A stretch of 6,516 bases of DNA, from assembly GCA_937914775.1 (NCBI GenBank), contig CALDNB010000011.1, positions 1-6,516 of the forward strand, read 5' to 3'. This document shows positions 1 to 5,204 of this stretch, piece after piece. The position numbers and the translations under genes were made by a program. Every line of letters starts with the position of its first letter. Position 1 is the stretch's first letter. The stretch comes from an uncultured Clostridia bacterium. GTDB taxonomy: Bacteria; Bacillota; Clostridia; Monoglobales; Firm-18. The notes below the pieces were generated by a model that saw nothing but the letters and a program-made list of their open reading frames with translations, had not been told where the DNA came from and did not search any database.

Positions 1-1
1 A

Positions 2-538
2 CAAAGTTTCAGAATTAAAGACCCTGAAATAAAGGACTTGTTTTTAGATATTGCTGCGGAAGAATTAGGACATATGGAAATGGTGGCACAAACTATTAAT
101 CTTTTAAATGGTCACGACGTAGATGCCGACAAGGTACCTGCAGGGGAAATACAGTCACATGTTATATTAGGGCTTAATCCCGGTCTTATTAATGCCTCAG
201 GGTATTCCTGGACTGCAGACTACGTTACAGTAACAGGGGACTTGTGTGCCGACCTTTTATCTAACATTGCATCTGAGCAAAGAGCGAAGGTTGTGTATGA
301 GTATTTGTACAGACAAATAGACGATAAAAAAGTAAAAGAAACTATTGACTTTTTGTTAAATCGTGAGGAGGCGCACAACGCAATGTTTCGCGAAGCCTTT
401 AACAAGGTGCAAAACACCGGCTCAAACCGTGATTTTGGCACAACAAAGGCTGCTAAAATGTATTTTAGTATGTCGGAGCCGTCCCCTTCGGAAAACGCAT
501 TTGACAATAAAGACGTTAATCCCGTTTCATTCAAATAA
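2..538 (+). CDS. Manganese catalase (non-haem), 3' part; gene cut by window start
   Basis: Dimanganese catalases convert H2O2 to water and oxygen in the cytoplasm or in the spore coat (CotJC relatives). The reading frame is open from base 2, and about 178 C-terminal residues are visible. The four-helix-bundle metal ligands can be seen: EELGHME (Glu at 62-64, His at 71-73), Glu in ASEQRAK (275-277), and REEAH (His at 374-376). The 33-residue spacing between the last Glu and His ligands equals that recalled for the Lactobacillus plantarum enzyme (Glu148/His181). The first Mn ligand (Glu35 equivalent) and the start codon lie off the window, so the apparent TTG start at 38 is not real. The C-terminal extension past REEAH (about 53 residues, containing YFSMSEPSP) resembles full-length Mn catalases more than the short CotJC proteins. 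It ends at TAA 536-538, next to a terminator. The family call is firm; the sub-role (detoxification or spore coat) is open. Confidence 0.93.
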   Translation, partial: QSFRIKDPEIKDLFLDIAAEELGHMEMVAQTINLLNGHDVDADKVPAGEIQSHVILGLNPGLINASGYSWTADYVTVTGDLCADLLSNIASEQRAKVVYEYLYRQIDDKKVKETIDFLLNREEAHNAMFREAFNKVQNTGSNRDFGTTKAAKMYFSMSEPSPSENAFDNKDVNPVSFK

Positions 539-540
539 AA

Positions 541-566
541 AAAGCGTTCGTAAGAACGCTTTTTTA
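541..566. terminator. Bidirectional rho-independent terminator between catalase and araC-type gene
   Basis: A 9-bp perfect stem (AAAGCGTTC 541-549, GAACGCTTT 554-562) closes a 4-nt GTAA loop. It is followed by a T-rich tract on the plus strand (561-570) and by an A-rich tract before it (533-543), which reads as U-rich on the minus strand. It can therefore end both convergent transcripts. The hairpin's outer T-rich flank overlaps the minus-strand stop codon (564-566). Confidence 0.9.
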
Positions 567-1433
567 TTTTATTGATTTTTTATAATCGCTGGGTGTCATA
601 TTTGTAACCCTTTTAAAAACTCTGGAAAAGTAGTGGGGATTGTCAAAGGACAGTTTATCTGAAATCTGTGTAAAATTCATATTTTTTTCCCGAATAAGTT
701 TTTTTGCTTCTTTTATTTTTTTCATCAGTATATATTCCAAAATGGTATAATCGGTAGTCTGCTTAAAAATTTTGGAAAGATAAGTTCTTGAATAACTGAA
801 TTTACTGCATATTTGTTTTATGGTAATCTCGTTGTAAATATTTTCGTCTATATACTGAATTATTTGTGACATAAGATGGTTTTCCATACTTTCTTTTGAT
901 GGGAAAATTCTTAGTGCCCGTTGGTCCTGAGCGTGACGTATAAGTAAAATCAGGAACTGTTCGAGGTACGTTCTTATCATTTGCTGACTTCCTATGGGGG
1001 GATTTTCTTTGATTTCCAGTTTTATATCTTCGTATGACATGGGGACAAAAGTTTCCAAATATTCTTCTATAATTGAAGATATAATTTTCTTTAGTTTCTG
1101 GGGAACCTGCATGGTTTTTCCGTTAAAGAATTTCATAGAATCCGAGGAGCAGACGAAAGAGATAACGAATACGTTTGATGCAGTTTTTCTGTCTGCTTTA
1201 AGAGTATGAAATTCATTGGGTTTATGGAATATAACTTCTCCCTGATTAAGAGTGATTGGAGTTTTTCCTGCATCAATTTCCACAGTTCCTGAATCAACGT
1301 AAACCATTTCCCAAAAGTTGTGACTTTCACCGTTGTAGCAGAAGTCTTTGTCAAGTTCATAATAGTGAATGGTTACAATTTTATTGATGTTAATAAGATT
1401 TGCAATTTTATGCTTTATATAATTTAATTTCAT
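564..1433 (-). CDS. AraC-family transcriptional regulator with N-terminal cupin sensor domain
   Basis: A 289-residue protein of typical AraC/XylS length. Residues about 20-95 form a cupin-like ligand-binding domain (HNFWEMVYVDSG 38-49, LNQGEVIFHKPNEFHTL 62-78). Residues about 185-289 form the DNA-binding domain with two helix-turn-helix units: ITIKQICSKFSYSRTYLSKIF (203-223, the first HTH) and a second HTH at about 253-275 carrying the family signature S-x-D-N-P-H-Y-F-S-R-V-F-K (262-274), then MTPSDYKK (279-286). The start is supported by AGGTG on the minus strand (1445-1441), 7 nt before ATG. It diverges from the isomerase/dehydrogenase operon across 108 bp, which is the usual arrangement for a pathway-specific activator that binds the substrate or an intermediate. 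The effector cannot be read from the sequence; the cupin domain is consistent with a sugar-type ligand. Activation of the operon is inferred. Confidence 0.93.
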   Translation of the reverse strand: MKLNYIKHKIANLININKIVTIHYYELDKDFCYNGESHNFWEMVYVDSGTVEIDAGKTPITLNQGEVIFHKPNEFHTLKADRKTASNVFVISFVCSSDSMKFFNGKTMQVPQKLKKIISSIIEEYLETFVPMSYEDIKLEIKENPPIGSQQMIRTYLEQFLILLIRHAQDQRALRIFPSKESMENHLMSQIIQYIDENIYNEITIKQICSKFSYSRTYLSKIFKQTTDYTILEYILMKKIKEAKKLIREKNMNFTQISDKLSFDNPHYFSRVFKRVTNMTPSDYKKSIK

Positions 1434-1451
1434 ATATTTTCACCTGTTTAC

Positions 1452-1465
1452 AAAAGTGTACTTTT
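1452..1465. repeat. Short inverted repeat AAAAGT-GT-ACTTTT, possible operator
   Basis: Perfect 6-bp arms (1452-1457 and 1460-1465) around a 2-bp centre, in the araC leader just upstream of its ribosome binding site. It could be an autoregulatory site, but it is short and A/T-rich, so chance is a real alternative. AraC proteins more often bind direct repeats. Confidence 0.25.
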
Positions 1466-1500
1466 AAAATAAAAAAATACATTCTAATCATTTTTATTAA

Positions 1501-1529
1501 AGTATATCATATAACTAACTTGAATACAA
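1501..1529 (-). promoter_or_regulatory. Predicted promoter of the araC-type gene (extended -10)
   Basis: Read on the minus strand: -35 TTGTAT (1529-1524), a 17-bp spacer, and -10 TATACT (1506-1501) preceded by TGA, giving an extended TGn -10. The predicted start is near 1494, which leaves a leader of about 60 nt before the ATG at 1433. The -10 lies within the zone where the operon's own -10 candidates sit, so the two promoters would be back to back and probably compete. Confidence 0.5.
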
Positions 1530-1541
1530 GGGGGAAGAAAT

Positions 1542-2378
1542 ATGAAAAAAGGTATAAGCATCTGGTCTTTTGCAGAAACTGATTTAAAAAAATGTATGGC
1601 TATTGCAAAAGATGCAGGATTTGACGGGATTGAACTTGCACTTGACCAACACGGTCCGGTGTCAATGGACTCAACAAAAGAAGACATTATGAAAGTTAAA
1701 GCCATGGCAGAAGAAGTAGGTATCGAATTATACAGCGTTGCCTGTGGTCTTTATTGGACTTATAATTACACCTCTGCAAACGAGGATAACGTAAAACTTG
1801 CAAAAGAAATTACAAAAAAACAGTTGGAAGTTGCGTCATGGTTGGGTTGTGACACAATTTTAGTAGTACCTGGTGCTGTTGAAGTTGCTTTTGACCCCGG
1901 TGAAATAGTGGAATACGATGTGGCTTATCAACGAGCACAATCAGCACTTAAAGAGTTGGCACCGGTTGCGGAAAACTTAGGCGTTTCAATCGGTGTTGAA
2001 AATGTGTGGAACAGATTTTTACTTTCGCCAATGGAAATGGCAAAATTTATAGATGAAATAGGCAGCAACTATGTGGGCTCATATTTTGATGTTGGTAATG
2101 TATTGTTCTCGGGCTATCCTGAACACTGGATTAAAATCTTAAACAACAGAATTAAAAAGGTGCATTTTAAAGATTACAGACGCGCAGCGGGAGATTTGCA
2201 CGGTTTTGTTGACCTTCTGGCAGGCGAAGTGAACTGGCCGTCTGTTATGACACAACTGGAAAAAGTAAATTATGACGGATGGGTTACTGCAGAAATGTTA
2301 CCGCCATACAGTCACTATCCGGAAACAATAATTTACAACACATCAAATGCTATGGATAAAATCATTGGGAGGAAATAA
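1542..2378 (+). CDS. Sugar isomerase/epimerase, xylose-isomerase-like TIM barrel (AP_endonuc_2 superfamily)
   Basis: A 278-residue protein, the usual size for this family, which includes D-tagatose 3-epimerase, L-xylulose-5-phosphate 3-epimerase, hydroxypyruvate isomerase and inosose isomerase (IolI). These cytoplasmic enzymes use a divalent metal to move a carbonyl or invert the neighbouring carbon. The four expected metal ligands are visible in order and spacing: Glu153 (IGVENVWN), Asp183 (YFDVGN), His208 (KKVHFKDY) and Glu251 (VTAEMLPP). They parallel Glu152/Asp185/His211/Glu246 of tagatose epimerase. The N-terminal strand KKGISIWSF and DGIELALD (28-35) are also typical. It is first in a three-gene operon with two Gfo/Idh/MocA dehydrogenases, its TAA ending 2 nt before the next ATG. 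It probably acts on a keto intermediate made by one of them. The substrate is not determinable. Some relatives cleave 3-keto-glycosides instead, so a lyase/deglycosylase role is an alternative. Confidence 0.88.
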   Translation: MKKGISIWSFAETDLKKCMAIAKDAGFDGIELALDQHGPVSMDSTKEDIMKVKAMAEEVGIELYSVACGLYWTYNYTSANEDNVKLAKEITKKQLEVASWLGCDTILVVPGAVEVAFDPGEIVEYDVAYQRAQSALKELAPVAENLGVSIGVENVWNRFLLSPMEMAKFIDEIGSNYVGSYFDVGNVLFSGYPEHWIKILNNRIKKVHFKDYRRAAGDLHGFVDLLAGEVNWPSVMTQLEKVNYDGWVTAEMLPPYSHYPETIIYNTSNAMDKIIGRK

Positions 2379-2380
2379 AA

Positions 2381-3361
2381 ATGATAAAAGTAGGTTTAAT
2401 AGGTTGCGGATTTATGGGCACCATGCACAGCAACTGTTATAAAAATATCGACGGCGTTGAAGTTGTGGCGTATGCAGATATAAGACGCGAAAATGCAGAG
2501 AAACTTGCGCTGGGAACAGATGCAAAAATTTTTGCAGACGGTTATGATTTGATAAACGGTGCAGACGTTGATGCTATTGACATTTGTTTGCCCACATATC
2601 TTCACTGTGAGTACGCTATGGCTGCTATGGATAAGGTAAGATACGTGTTTGTGGAAAAACCTGTAACGTTAACAGAAGAACAGGGCGAACAAATGATAAA
2701 CAAAGCAAAAGAAATAGGTGCGGTTGTTCAGGTTGGTCAAGTTATAAGATTCTGGGACGAGTATGTAAAACTTGCAGAAATTATTAAAGGCGGAGACTTG
2801 GGCAAAATTATAAATGGCAATTTTAGAAGAATTAGTCCTGTACCTGACTGGGGCTGGAATGACTGGCTTTTAAAGAATGAACTGTCAGGCGGCGCTGCAC
2901 AGGATTTACATATTCACGATATGGACTATGTTCTGTCGCTTTTTGGCAAACCAAATGGTATTAAATCGGTAAAAAATATAGCAGGTGAAAAAGCATCATA
3001 TATCAATTCACTTCTTACTTATGACGACTTTGTTGTTTCAGTAGAGGGTACATGGGGGTTGCCCGGCACTCACCCCTTTGAAGCAACATTCAGAGTTGTT
3101 TTTGAAAAGGGTGTTGTGGAAAATGCAGGTGGCAAATTAATGCTGTATACAGACGAAAGTGCACAGGAAATTGTAATTGAGAAAAAAGAAGATTTGGGTA
3201 CCGGCTTCGAGGGAGGAAATATTTCCGATTTAGGCGGATATTATAACGAACTTGTGTATTTTACAGACTGTGCAAAGGCAGGTAAAGCAGTAGAAAAAGC
3301 GACATTACAAGACGGCGTGGAATCTTTGTGCTTTGTACTGGAGGAAATCAGAAATGCTTAG
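2381..3361 (+). CDS. Gfo/Idh/MocA-family NAD(P)-dependent oxidoreductase (first copy)
   Basis: A 326-residue protein. Residues 1-120 form a Rossmann fold: VGLIGCGFMG (4-13) with the GxGxxG nucleotide loop, DICLPTYLHC (67-76), and the EKP motif 92-94, whose Lys93 is the catalytic lysine. Residues about 120-326 form the alpha/beta C-terminal domain, with the active-site motif GGAAQDLHIHDMD (170-182). Asp175 and His179 match the Asp/His pair (4 apart) of inositol dehydrogenase. It therefore has a complete catalytic set for reversible oxidation of a secondary hydroxyl on a sugar, sugar acid or cyclitol. The ATG is supported by GGGAGG (2367-2372), 8 nt upstream and inside the end of the isomerase gene. 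It overlaps the next gene by 8 nt, so translation is coupled. The exact substrate and NAD/NADP preference are not clear; there is no transport signal. Confidence 0.93.
   Translation: MIKVGLIGCGFMGTMHSNCYKNIDGVEVVAYADIRRENAEKLALGTDAKIFADGYDLINGADVDAIDICLPTYLHCEYAMAAMDKVRYVFVEKPVTLTEEQGEQMINKAKEIGAVVQVGQVIRFWDEYVKLAEIIKGGDLGKIINGNFRRISPVPDWGWNDWLLKNELSGGAAQDLHIHDMDYVLSLFGKPNGIKSVKNIAGEKASYINSLLTYDDFVVSVEGTWGLPGTHPFEATFRVVFEKGVVENAGGKLMLYTDESAQEIVIEKKEDLGTGFEGGNISDLGGYYNELVYFTDCAKAGKAVEKATLQDGVESLCFVLEEIRNA
3340..3344 (+). promoter_or_regulatory. Ribosome binding site GGAGG fixing the start of the second dehydrogenase
   Basis: GGAGG lies 9 nt before ATG 3354 and inside the coding end of the first dehydrogenase. 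It decides against the longer reading that starts at TTG 3333, which would lie upstream of this site and would put seven unusual residues before the Rossmann strand MLRVGIVGCG. Confidence 0.88.
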
Positions 3362-4370
3362 AGTAGGTATTGTAGGCTGCGGAAATATTTTTACAATGCA
3401 CGCAACCAGTGCAAACCATCTTGAAAACGCAAAAATTGTTGGCGTTTGTGATATTAAAAAGGACAGGGCGGACAAGGCTGCAAAGAAATACAACTGTAAA
3501 GCATACTATGATTACAAAGAATTAATCAGCAAAGAAAATATAGATGTCGTTCACGTCTGCATACCGCATTATCTTCATCCGGTAGTTTCAAAATATGCCA
3601 TTATGCAAGGCGTTCACGTCCTTTGTGAAAAACCTATGAGCATAAAGTATGAAGATGCAGTTGAAAATGTGGAACTGGCAGAAAAATACGGCGTCAAATA
3701 CGGGATTATTTTTCAATGCAGATATAATGACGCTTCAAGACTTGTTAAAGAGAAATTAGAGAATGGAACATTAGGTAAAATAATTTCTGCAAGAGTGGTG
3801 CTTACTTGGTGTAAACCTGACGATTATTACGTTTTGTCCGACTGGAAAGGCACATGGGACAAAGAGGGCGGTGGCGTGGTAATTGACCAAGCAATTCACT
3901 CCATAGACCTTGCAAACTGGTTTATCAATGATGAGGTAGAAAGCGTAAAGGTTAGTATGGCTAATCGAAATCATTCTATTATGGAGGTTGACGATTCTGC
4001 AGAGGGTTTTATAACATATAAAAACGGAGCAACTTTAGGTTTTTGGGCAATGAACAATTACGGTTGTGACGAACCCATTGAAATTCGTATTTTGTGCGAA
4101 AACGGAAAAGTTGTTATGGATTATGATAAAGCGGAAATTACCCTTAACAGTGGTGAAAAAATAGACGCAAAAACTACTATAGACCCTGATGTAATTTACG
4201 AAGACGGTAAGGAGTACTGGGGATTTCAACACATCCGTCAGATTGCAGATTTTTATAAATCAGTTGAAAATAATACTGAATTTTCTCTAAGCGGACGTGA
4301 GGCGTTGAAAATCCAGAAACTTATTTGCAAAATATATGAAGAAGGAACTAAAAAATTTAATGTTGTTTGA
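3354..4370 (+). CDS. Gfo/Idh/MocA-family NAD(P)-dependent oxidoreductase (second, divergent copy)
   Basis: 338 residues from ATG 3354. It has the same fold as its upstream neighbour but is clearly a different subfamily, not a recent duplicate. The N-terminal loop is VGIVGCGNIF (4-13), a GxGxxF variant of the dinucleotide loop. VHVCIPHYLHP (66-76) and CEKP (91-94, catalytic Lys93) follow. The C-terminal domain carries LGKI (140-143), DWKGTWDKEGGG (163-174) and VVIDQAIHSIDL (175-186), with Asp178 and His182 as the catalytic pair. All key residues are present, so it should be an active dehydrogenase/reductase on a polyol, sugar or cyclitol. It is the last gene of the operon, overlapping the previous stop by 8 nt. 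No terminator follows; instead a strong promoter for the HAD gene covers its TGA. The pairing suggests that one enzyme oxidises and the other reduces after isomerisation (inference). Confidence 0.93.
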   Translation: MLRVGIVGCGNIFTMHATSANHLENAKIVGVCDIKKDRADKAAKKYNCKAYYDYKELISKENIDVVHVCIPHYLHPVVSKYAIMQGVHVLCEKPMSIKYEDAVENVELAEKYGVKYGIIFQCRYNDASRLVKEKLENGTLGKIISARVVLTWCKPDDYYVLSDWKGTWDKEGGGVVIDQAIHSIDLANWFINDEVESVKVSMANRNHSIMEVDDSAEGFITYKNGATLGFWAMNNYGCDEPIEIRILCENGKVVMDYDKAEITLNSGEKIDAKTTIDPDVIYEDGKEYWGFQHIRQIADFYKSVENNTEFSLSGREALKIQKLICKIYEEGTKKFNVV

Positions 4371-4395
4371 CTTTGAAGTCCCATTATGCTATAAT
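4367..4395 (+). promoter_or_regulatory. Strong sigma-A-type promoter for the HAD phosphatase gene
   Basis: -35 TTGACT (4367-4372, 5 of 6 to consensus), exact 17-bp spacer, -10 TATAAT (4390-4395, 6 of 6) preceded by TGC, an extended -10. The -35 contains the TGA stop codon of the upstream dehydrogenase. Transcription is predicted to start near 4400-4403, right at the ribosome binding site GAGGTGA (4402-4408). The HAD gene can thus be expressed independently of the sugar operon, with possible added read-through from it. Confidence 0.85.
4369..4380. repeat. Inverted repeat GACTT-TG-AAGTC inside the promoter
   Basis: A 12-bp dyad with perfect 5-bp arms that covers the last four bases of the -35 (GACT, 4369-4372) and the first part of the spacer of the HAD promoter. 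This is a placement suited to a repressor operator. The arms are short and no known regulator pattern was recognised, so it may be chance. Confidence 0.25.
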
Positions 4396-4401
4396 CTATA
4401 C

Positions 4402-4408
4402 GAGGTGA
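4402..4408 (+). promoter_or_regulatory. Ribosome binding site GAGGTGA deciding the start of the HAD gene
   Basis: It lies 6 nt before ATG 4415 but only 3 nt before the GTG at 4412, so ATG 4415 is the better start. It coincides with the predicted transcription start, giving an mRNA leader of only about 12-15 nt. Confidence 0.7.
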
Positions 4409-4414
4409 CTTGTG

Positions 4415-5140
4415 ATGGATAATAAAAAAATCAAGATTGTTGCTATGGACTTGGACGGTACTCTTACCCAACACAAAGAGGGGCTTGAACCAAGGAACAA
4501 AGAAGCACTTGAAAAACTTGCAAAATGCTACAAACTTCTGATGGTTGGCGCAGGGCAGGTAATGAGAATATTTAATCAATTGGGACAATTCCCTGTAGAT
4601 ATAATCGGTAATTACGGTTTGCAGTACGGAAAATACAATCCCGACACAAAGAGCATTGATGTTATAAGAGACTTGAGTTTTGATGTAGATGTACCGAAGA
4701 TTGAACAAAAAGCAACAGAACTTCGTAATAAATACGGATTTACGGAGTTTGCAGGTGACAGTGTTGAGTATCATCCTTCAGGTTGTATAACTATTGCGAT
4801 TTTAGGAACTAAGGCAAAGACACCGGAAAAAATCGCTTTTGACCCGGACAGAGTTAAAAGAAGAAAAATATACAAAGATGTTTGTGAAATGTTTTCTGAT
4901 TACAATGTTTTTGTGGGTGGTTCATCTTCTTTTGATATGGCACCAAAACCCTACAACAAATATTACGCTCTTGATTTATACTGCAAAGAAAACAACATAA
5001 GTCACGACGAAGTAATGTATATTGGTGATGATTACGGCCCAGGCGGAAATGACGAGTCAGTATATCTTTCGGATTTTAATTATTTGAAAATAGACAACTA
5101 TAAAGATTTTGCAGATGTTGTAAAACCATTATTGGATTAA
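4415..5140 (+). CDS. HAD-superfamily (type IIB cap) phosphatase with eukaryotic-type phosphomannomutase fold
   Basis: 241 residues from ATG 4415, close to the length of eukaryotic phosphomannomutases (about 246). HAD motif I is MDLDGTL (11-17) with nucleophile Asp12 and acid/base Asp14. Motif II is probably VGAG (44-47). The C-terminal core has GGSSSFDMAP (168-177) and IGDDYGPGGNDESVY (203-217). The last two closely parallel GGQISFDVFP and GDKTMPGGNDHEIF of human PMM2 (from memory), and IIGNYGLQYGK (63-73) parallels its ENGLVAYKDGK. In the cap, the stretch EYHPSGCITIAILGTKAKTPEK (118-139) aligns with the PMM2 segment that carries the phosphate-binding arginines R123, R134 and R141, but here they read as His120, Thr132 and Lys139. 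A sugar-phosphate phosphatase or a mutase with altered specificity is therefore more likely than true phosphomannomutase. It has its own promoter and terminator, and is adjacent to but not clearly part of the sugar operon. Confidence 0.85.
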   Translation: MDNKKIKIVAMDLDGTLTQHKEGLEPRNKEALEKLAKCYKLLMVGAGQVMRIFNQLGQFPVDIIGNYGLQYGKYNPDTKSIDVIRDLSFDVDVPKIEQKATELRNKYGFTEFAGDSVEYHPSGCITIAILGTKAKTPEKIAFDPDRVKRRKIYKDVCEMFSDYNVFVGGSSSFDMAPKPYNKYYALDLYCKENNISHDEVMYIGDDYGPGGNDESVYLSDFNYLKIDNYKDFADVVKPLLD

Positions 5141-5166
5141 AAAACCGGGCTTTGCCCGGTTTTTTT
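5141..5166 (+). terminator. Rho-independent terminator after the HAD gene
   Basis: Stem AAAACCGGGC (5141-5150), 3-nt TTT loop, GCCCGGTTTT (5154-5163), with a seven-T run at 5160-5166. The six inner G/C pairs make it strong. It starts directly after TAA 5138-5140 and separates this gene from the Rieske flavoprotein. Confidence 0.95.
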
Positions 5167-5173
5167 GTATCAT

Positions 5174-5194
5174 TCTGTCAATAATAATGACAGA
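5174..5194. promoter_or_regulatory. 21-bp inverted repeat matching the GlnR/TnrA box pattern
   Basis: TCTGTCA (5174-5180) and TGACAGA (5188-5194) are perfect 7-bp arms around ATAATAA. The core 5176-5192 fits TGTNA-N7-TNACA, the published recognition pattern of the MerR-family nitrogen regulators GlnR/TnrA of Firmicutes. The right arm touches the ribosome binding site, so a repressor here would block transcription, or the RNA could fold and partly hide the site. No clear promoter was found between the terminator and this repeat (only -10-like AATAAT within it). Which regulator is used is inference. Confidence 0.45.
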
Positions 5195-5199
5195 GGTGG
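5193..5199 (+). promoter_or_regulatory. Ribosome binding site GAGGTGG fixing the start of the Rieske flavoprotein
   Basis: It lies 5 nt before ATG 5205. The earlier in-frame ATG at 5187 lies upstream of this site, inside the inverted repeat, and would add MTEVVF, so it is rejected as the start. Confidence 0.85.
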
Positions 5200-5204
5200 T
5201 ATTT

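Larger units (their letters stand above)
1434..1541. promoter_or_regulatory. Divergent control region between araC-type gene and sugar operon
   Basis: 108 bp, strongly A/T-rich, with start codons pointing outward on both sides. It must hold both promoters and any AraC operator. On the plus strand there are only weak signals: -10-like TATCAT (1505-1510) or TATAAC (1510-1515), with no recognisable -35 at 16-18 bp. This would suit an activator-dependent operon promoter (inference). A short inverted repeat AAAAGT-GT-ACTTTT lies at 1452-1465. The ribosome binding site of the operon's first gene is AAGGGGG at 1528-1534, 7 nt before ATG 1542. No catabolite-repression (cre) palindrome was found. Confidence 0.6.

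Noticed and set aside
38..40. TTG at 38 as start of the catalase
   Set aside because: The frame is open back to base 2 and the upstream residues (QSFRIKDPEIKD) fit the family, so the gene continues beyond the window start.
220..534. Minus-strand frame of 104 codons under the catalase gene
   Set aside because: It is antisense to conserved metal-ligand motifs of the catalase, lacks a ribosome binding site and recognisable domains, and would run against the terminator layout.
1434..1541. cre (CcpA) catabolite-repression site or riboswitch before the sugar operon
   Set aside because: No palindrome close to the cre consensus, and no long structured leader or known aptamer pattern was found.
2381..4370. 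Recent tandem duplication of the dehydrogenase gene
   Set aside because: Only the fold motifs (GxGxx, EKP, D-x3-H) are shared; the rest of the two proteins differ strongly in sequence and in active-site surroundings, so this is an old divergence or separate recruitment.
4253..4774. Open frame of 173 codons on the minus strand
   Set aside because: It lies antisense to the end of the second dehydrogenase, the strong promoter and the start of the HAD gene. Its translation is Cys/Phe/Ile-rich without family motifs, and both sense proteins are clearly real.
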